In this document: in pieces, positions 59,720 to 64,000 of the stretch
Layout of the letters: each line of letters begins with the position of its first letter
Numbering within the stretch: position 1 is the first letter of the stretch
Notes under the pieces: model-generated
What the model was told of the DNA's origin: nothing
Database searches by the model: none
What the model saw: only the letters and a program-made list of their open reading frames with translations
Translations under genes and position numbers: made by a program
DNA from: SZUA-368 sp028533045
GTDB lineage: Bacteria; Spirochaetota; Spirochaetia; DSM-2461
Direction of reading: 5' to 3'
DNA: 64,000 bases
Assembly: GCA_050031985.1 (NCBI GenBank)
Contig: JBNAIG010000027.1
Coordinates: 1-64,000 of the forward strand

Positions 59720-61324
59720 TTATTTTTTAAGTGATTCGTCCAGTTTACGGCTTTGATCCATTAAATCTCTGGAACGTTCAAAGATTCGCTCCGTAGCCTG
59801 TTTAACCTTCGACAACTCATTTACCATATTATCACTGTCACCTGTTATCTCCCGGGAAACGTTAGACATGGATAAGGAATCCTTCTGAAGAACTTCCTGG
59901 GCCGTCTTTACCGTATTAATCTGATCGACCAAAGCACTGGTGGTGTCGGTGAGATTTTTAGTAGCATTCAAAATCTCTTTCACGCCGGTATTCAGCTCAT
60001 CTGTGCTACGGTAAATATCTTCCATTCCCTCTGACACCTCTCTGACATCTTCGGAAATTCTCTGAAAACTTTCTCCGGACAGCTTCAAATCCTTATCAAC
60101 ATTCTCAATGGATGAAACAAGAGCTTGGGCCGTCTCCTCAATCGTGCGAACACTTAAGCCGCTGTTTTCGGCCAGTTTTCTTATTTCCATGGCTACAACA
60201 GCAAACCCTTTCCCCGCAGTTCCCGCATGGGCCGCTTCAATGGCCGCATTCATAGCCAAGAGATTCGTCTGCTCAGCGATATCCGAAATTATCGTGGTCA
60301 TTTCACCGATTCGTCCCAGCAAACTTGTAACCTGGGAAAAAGCTTTAATCGTATTACCAATGGCTTTGCCGCCATTCTCCGAAGTCTTGGCCAGGGTGCT
60401 GGTTGCTTCCTTCCTTAGTGTAATCACTTCGCTTACACGGCCGATGGATACAGCCATCTGCTCTATGGACGAACCGGACTCCGTTACGTAGGAAGCCTGT
60501 CCGTCGGATATATTCTTCAAGTCTTCAATCCCGTCTTTTACCTGATCAATAGCGTTAAAAGAACTATCAACCAATGCGTCGAGGGATTTCATCCTATTGA
60601 TAATATTAAGGATGTCCTCCTCCATCTTCTCCGTCGTCAGGGATGTTTCCTTTGCATCATTCAGCAAACTATCCGCTTTATTCATCTGCCTGGACGATTC
60701 ACTGACAAGAACACCTACCTTCTCGCCGTACTCTTTCACTTCATTCAGATGTATCATGGTATTGTTAAGAATCTGTGAGAAAATCCGACCTGTTGTCATC
60801 AGTCCAAAAAAGACGGCTCCCACCGCTACACCGGGATAGACTATTCCCTGAAGACTGGGGGTCCCAAACTCAGTCTGAGCTCCTATGAGGAATCCCTTGA
60901 TTACCATACCACCAAAGGCGAGAGCGTAAAGAATCAAAAGTCCGAACAGGATCTTCCTGTTGCGAATGAAAATGGAGGCAAAAACAAGATAAGGCCCTAT
61001 AATAGCCGCCACATAAGCCAAAGAAAGGTTACCCTGATACTCCTCACTAAACCGAAGAAAAACCAGAACAACCGTGGAAATTATGAACAAACCATTACTC
61101 GCCAGTTCATAATTCCCCCGTCGGAGGGAGATATAAGCTCCCACTATAACAGCCCCTGCAATGAAATACAGAATAAAGTGAAGAATTCCACTTCCCGAAA
61201 TAATGGAAGCGACTGTTAATAATAGGGAAAAAAGGGCGAAAGAGATTATAACACCCGAAAGAATAGGAGCCTTCATACGGATCTCGTATGAGCTTCTCTG
61301 ATAGATTTCCTTAATAGTTTTCAA
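59720..61324 (-). CDS. Methyl-accepting chemotaxis protein with six-helix membrane sensor and no HAMP
   Basis: A 534-residue receptor starting at TTG 61324 (AAAGGA six bases upstream). Residues about 15-190 form six membrane helices without a large periplasmic loop. A coiled coil leads directly to the signalling domain with the tip NLLAMNAAIEAAHAGTAGK. No HAMP domain is evident. The helical sensor suggests detection of a membrane, redox or energy signal. The co-directional membrane protein downstream may help. Confidence 0.88.
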   Translation of the reverse strand: MKTIKEIYQRSSYEIRMKAPILSGVIISFALFSLLLTVASIISGSGILHFILYFIAGAVIVGAYISLRRGNYELASNGLFIISTVVLVFLRFSEEYQGNLSLAYVAAIIGPYLVFASIFIRNRKILFGLLILYALAFGGMVIKGFLIGAQTEFGTPSLQGIVYPGVAVGAVFFGLMTTGRIFSQILNNTMIHLNEVKEYGEKVGVLVSESSRQMNKADSLLNDAKETSLTTEKMEEDILNIINRMKSLDALVDSSFNAIDQVKDGIEDLKNISDGQASYVTESGSSIEQMAVSIGRVSEVITLRKEATSTLAKTSENGGKAIGNTIKAFSQVTSLLGRIGEMTTIISDIAEQTNLLAMNAAIEAAHAGTAGKGFAVVAMEIRKLAENSGLSVRTIEETAQALVSSIENVDKDLKLSGESFQRISEDVREVSEGMEDIYRSTDELNTGVKEILNATKNLTDTTSALVDQINTVKTAQEVLQKDSLSMSNVSREITGDSDNMVNELSKVKQATERIFERSRDLMDQSRKLDESLKK

Positions 61325-61528
61325 GTTCTGTCCTTTGACAGGATTATTTAACTGTCTTTTTTAAATATACTCCCATTCAGACTAATTATCGTAATAGGAT
61401 TGCTGTAAAAATATCATTGCCAGATAGTTATGTAAACCCTCAAGTCTATGATTCTTATTCACCTGTATATTTTTCCGCATTTTCCCGATAAATTCAGAAT
61501 CAGCTGGGAATGACATCAATTTTTCTAT

Positions 61529-61557
61529 TTGACTTAGCACCCCGGGAAACCTAAACT
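61529..61557 (+). promoter_or_regulatory. Promoter of the CheY-CheC-like-GGDEF operon
   Basis: TTGACT (61529-61534) and TAAACT (61552-61557) are 17 bases apart, 31 bases before the response-regulator ATG. The rest of 61325-61528 holds no gene. Confidence 0.6.
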
Positions 61558-61588
61558 TATAAGTAACTTCATAGGATACAGGGAGTAA

Positions 61589-61963
61589 ATGGTGAAGATA
61601 CTGGTTGTGGACGATTCCAAAGCGGCACGGATGCTGCTTACCTCTCTACTAACTGAATACGATAAATCGATCATCCTCCTGGAAGCTTCCAATGGACAGG
61701 AGGGTCTCTCCCTCTTTAAAGAAAATCAACCGGACATCACCTTTCTCGATCTTACTATGCCCGTCATGGACGGCTACGAGGCCCTGGAAAAGATGAAAGC
61801 CTTCGACAGTGAAAAAAAAGTTATAATTCTTACTGCGGACATACAAACGAAAGCCCGGGAACGCTGCCAAGCCCTGGGAGCCGACGGAATGCTAAAAAAG
61901 CTTCCCCAAAAGGAAGAACTTTTCGCCTCACTGGATAAAATCATTAAAGGCGGGAAGTTATGA
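61589..61963 (+). CDS. CheY-like single-domain response regulator
   Basis: A 124-residue receiver: acidic pair DDS near 8-10, phosphoacceptor Asp in FLDLTMP near 54, Thr in ILTAD and the conserved Lys in LKKLPQ. There is no output domain. The stop overlaps the next gene (ATGA), which encodes a CheC-like phosphatase; together they form a phosphorylation and dephosphorylation unit. The histidine kinase is not in the window. Confidence 0.92.
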   Translation: MVKILVVDDSKAARMLLTSLLTEYDKSIILLEASNGQEGLSLFKENQPDITFLDLTMPVMDGYEALEKMKAFDSEKKVIILTADIQTKARERCQALGADGMLKKLPQKEELFASLDKIIKGGKL

Positions 61964-62601
61964 GCGGGAAAGAACCTCTTTTTAACGAAATGGAACTGGA
62001 CGCCATTAAGGAAGTGATGAATATCTCCTTTGGGTCCGCTTCGGCAGATCTGGCCGAATTGATGGATATTTTCGTTCAACTTAACATCCCCAAGGTCACC
62101 CTGTTCCGGGGAGATTCCCTTTTGGATCACTTAAGCGAAGAAATAATCGATTTTGATACATGTAGTATTATCCAGCAAGAATTTTACGGCGATTTCGAGG
62201 GCAAGGTATTTCTTGTTTTTGCCTACGGTATGGAAAAGGAGCTCCTCTCCTACTTCCGCGCCCCGGAAATTCTCAGCTTTCAGTCGGACGAACTGATGGA
62301 ACTGGAAAAAGAGGTTCTTCTGGAAATAGGGAGCCTGCTTATCGGCGCCTGTGTGGGTAAGCTCTACGACTTTCTCAAAGCGGATATAAGCTATCTCCGT
62401 CCCCAATGTGTTCTGGGACGTAAATTTCGGGAGTTAAACGAACCAAAGGACAAAAGAAACCGGGAATCCTTTATTTCCCTTAAAACCTACTTCTCCTTTG
62501 AAGACCGGAGCGTGGCGGGACATCTCTTCATGATCAGCGGGGAAGAATCGGCCCTGTCCCTCAAGAATGCCTTGAGTCTTTTTCAGGAGCCCCTTCCGTG
62601 A
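61960..62601 (+). CDS. CheC-like CheY-phosphatase family protein
   Basis: A 213-residue protein. The first active-site helix reads MELDAIKEVMNISFGSA with the E-x-x-N pair and a Pro downstream (LNIPKV), as in CheC/CheX/FliY. The second helix, LEKEVLLEIGSLLIGACVGKL, has Ser where the paired Asn would be, so only one site may be active. It presumably dephosphorylates the response regulator encoded just upstream. Confidence 0.8.
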   Translation: MSGKEPLFNEMELDAIKEVMNISFGSASADLAELMDIFVQLNIPKVTLFRGDSLLDHLSEEIIDFDTCSIIQQEFYGDFEGKVFLVFAYGMEKELLSYFRAPEILSFQSDELMELEKEVLLEIGSLLIGACVGKLYDFLKADISYLRPQCVLGRKFRELNEPKDKRNRESFISLKTYFSFEDRSVAGHLFMISGEESALSLKNALSLFQEPLP

Positions 62602-63506
62602 TGTGCCAGGTACTTGATGTCCTAAGTATGGGGATAGTCTCCATCGATGAGAAATACCGCATAAGCGAATGGAATCGCTGGATGGAAATCCACAGCCGTA
62701 AAAAAAGAGAAGACGTGGTAGGAACCTCCCTTTTCACCCTCTATCCCCACCTCAGTACGCCCCAGTTTATCCGCAGTTGCAAGTCGGTACTAAAGTTTGG
62801 TAACTTTGTCTTCTTCTCACAAAAACTGCACAACTACCTCTTTCCCTTCCAGGCCACGGGAATCTATGGGGACTACTTTGAGTTTATGCAGCAGAGCTGT
62901 ACTCTCACTCCCGTTAAAGAGGACGGTAAGACCTTCCGGATAGTCATCACGATTCAGGATGTGACCGAAAGCGTTTATATGGAGAGAAAGCTCAAAACAC
63001 TCATTCAGCAGGACAGCCTGACGGGGATTCACAACCGCCGCTATCTGGACAAGCGACTAAACGAAGAATTCCTCCGCTTCAAACGTCACGGCAATCTTTT
63101 TAGTCTGCTCATCTTTGATATTGACGACTTTAAAAAGATTAACGATACCTACGGCCACCAGTTCGGCGACCGGATTCTCATCAACCTATCCGGGCTCTGC
63201 TCCACCATGATTCGGGGAAGCGATATTCTGGCCCGATTCGGGGGAGAAGAATTCTGCATAATTCTGGCCAATTCCGTGGCTGACGGGGCCCGTACCTTTG
63301 CGGAAAGGCTCCGCTCCTCAGTGGAAGAGCAGAAAACCCGCTTTGACGACAAAACCGATGTGGGAATTACCATAAGCATCGGCATCGCAGAGATCTCCGA
63401 TTCCCTCGAATCCATGGAAGAACTGGTCCATCGGGCGGACGACGCCATGTACGAAGCCAAAAGACAGGGTAAGAACCGGCTTTGCTTCTACGAAGGGAAA
63501 GTTTAA
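62598..63506 (+). CDS. PAS-GGDEF diguanylate cyclase
   Basis: A 302-residue protein, start GTG 62598 or ATG 62601, overlapping the CheC-like stop. Residues about 5-125 form a PAS domain, and about 135-300 a GGDEF domain with D-x-L-T-G-x-x-N-R-R, RFGGEEF as the active loop and RGSD five residues earlier as the inhibitory I-site. It probably makes cyclic di-GMP with product inhibition. Co-translation with the receiver and phosphatase links chemotaxis-like phosphorylation to c-di-GMP. Confidence 0.92.
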   Translation: MMCQVLDVLSMGIVSIDEKYRISEWNRWMEIHSRKKREDVVGTSLFTLYPHLSTPQFIRSCKSVLKFGNFVFFSQKLHNYLFPFQATGIYGDYFEFMQQSCTLTPVKEDGKTFRIVITIQDVTESVYMERKLKTLIQQDSLTGIHNRRYLDKRLNEEFLRFKRHGNLFSLLIFDIDDFKKINDTYGHQFGDRILINLSGLCSTMIRGSDILARFGGEEFCIILANSVADGARTFAERLRSSVEEQKTRFDDKTDVGITISIGIAEISDSLESMEELVHRADDAMYEAKRQGKNRLCFYEGKV

Positions 63507-63570
63507 ACACTATGTAAACTACACATTTAATGGAACTGTAGAACTAGACAGATTTAAACTAAAGGAATAA

Positions 63571-63591
63571 TATTCCCTCGAAAGAGGAATA
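63571..63591 (+). promoter_or_regulatory. Hairpin masking the ribosome site of the activase gene
   Basis: TATTCCCTC and GAGGAATA pair around a GAAA tetraloop with one bulged C. The 3' arm includes GAGGA, the only visible ribosome site for the ATG at 63598. Melting of the hairpin may be needed for translation. Confidence 0.45.
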
Positions 63592-63597
63592 GTAAAA

Positions 63598-64000
63598 ATG
63601 TCATATAGATTGGGAATCGATATTGGTTCTACCACGGCTAAAGCGGTCCTGTCCGACGAGTCAGGTCAGGTTCTTTTTCACCGCTACAGACGGCACAATA
63701 CGGAAATAGAAAAAACCATCAAAGATATACTCCTGGAGGGGGCCGAAGAATTTCCCGGCATCTCTTTTAATGTGAAACTTACCGGTACGGCCGGGCTGGG
63801 ACTGAGTGAACGGTGCAGCCTCCCCTTTACCCAGGAAGTCATCGCCTCGGCGGAGGTGATTAAGCAGTGCCATCCGGACGTGCGTATGCTGATTGATCTG
63901 GGCGGGGAAGACTCGAAGGTCATCTTTTTTACCGACCCGATTAAGCCGGATATTAGGATGAACGGGAACTGCGCCGGAGGAACGGGAGCCTTCATTGACC
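63598..64000 (+). CDS. 2-hydroxyacyl-CoA dehydratase activase (BadF/HgdC family), N-terminal part
   Basis: 134 codons are present before the window ends. The ASKHA ATPase start GIDIGSTTAKAVL, the segment LIDLGGEDSKV and NGNCAGGTGAF mark the acyl-CoA dehydratase activase family. The full family members hold a [4Fe-4S] cluster at a dimer interface and use ATP to drive one electron into the dehydratase; the cluster Cys in NGNCAGGTG is present. Large multi-domain homologues of unknown role also exist, so the full length matters. Confidence 0.85.
   Translation, partial: MSYRLGIDIGSTTAKAVLSDESGQVLFHRYRRHNTEIEKTIKDILLEGAEEFPGISFNVKLTGTAGLGLSERCSLPFTQEVIASAEVIKQCHPDVRMLIDLGGEDSKVIFFTDPIKPDIRMNGNCAGGTGAFID

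Noticed and set aside
1..64000. CRISPR arrays, tRNA or rRNA genes, prophage
   Set aside because: No regularly spaced repeats, cloverleaf sequences, rRNA words or phage genes were seen on either strand.

Overview
The window looks like chromosome from an anaerobic, motile, fermentative Gram-negative bacterium, most likely a spirochaete (Spirochaeta-like; inference from overall gene content, not from a marker gene). The signs are an outer-membrane-type barrel protein and lipoproteins, two chemoreceptors with a CheY/CheC-like pair, [FeFe]-hydrogenase maturases HydE/F/G, Pta, a 2-hydroxyacyl-CoA dehydratase activase, and flavodoxin plus FeoAB. No rRNA, tRNA, CRISPR array or prophage was seen. The only mobile-element trace is the tail of an IS256-family transposase at the extreme left edge.

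Layout. 0-1.3 kb: IS256 transposase tail abutting a membrane-anchored AraC-type regulator. 1.5-6.8 kb: a plus-strand locus of two DUF2271 lipoproteins, a porin-like barrel, an FMN-binding protein with a flavinylation motif and a ferric-reductase-like membrane protein, probably an extracytosolic electron-transfer system. 7.2-13.3 kb (minus): iron island with FeoA, FeoB and a small Cys-rich Feo partner, flavodoxin with DUF2023, and a NitT/TauT-type ABC transporter behind a Fur-like box. 13.3-15.1 kb: MarR regulator plus a DUF6064/ATC-hydrolase fusion, each preceded by the same palindrome. 15.2-25.2 kb: two pairs of ABC exporter-fold half transporters resembling YbtPQ/IrtAB, one with TetR, one with a Crp-type regulator and two methyltransferases. 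25.2-32.5 kb (minus): hydG, hydE, then a zinc-sensor ArsR, a SO_0444-type Cu/Zn efflux permease, an aspartase-like lyase and hydF, with a long leader containing two intrinsic terminators before hydG. 32.6-33.5 kb: MazG-like protein and ferritin. 33.6-39.2 kb (minus): a tightly overlapping six-gene operon that joins a FecBCD-type metal/chelate importer to a cytosolic binding-protein-like protein, a HypB/UreG-like GTPase and a soluble ABC ATPase. 39.4-41.6 kb: DUF1007-NicO-DUF1007 divergent from it. 41.6-50.2 kb: chemoreceptor, HAD phosphatase, pta, mutY, a GltS-like symporter, ftsH. 50.4-58.9 kb: HD-GYP protein, HAD and GNAT enzymes, a deleted NUDIX remnant, a DapB-like protein, two methyltransferases (one fused to ArsR) and a long-chain acyl-CoA synthetase. 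58.9-64 kb: an orphan membrane protein, second chemoreceptor, CheY-CheC-like-GGDEF operon and the start of the dehydratase activase.

The unifying theme from 7 to 41 kb is metal handling around iron-sulphur and hydrogenase biology: ferrous uptake, iron storage, an iron-sparing flavodoxin, putative metallophore transport, zinc sensing and efflux, and H-cluster assembly. A 15-bp palindrome overlying the -35 box is shared by the flavodoxin promoter and the hydG leader promoter, suggesting a common regulator. The best candidate for an undescribed system is the six-gene 33.6-39.2 kb operon, in which a metal importer is co-translated with soluble proteins that look like an intracellular metal relay.
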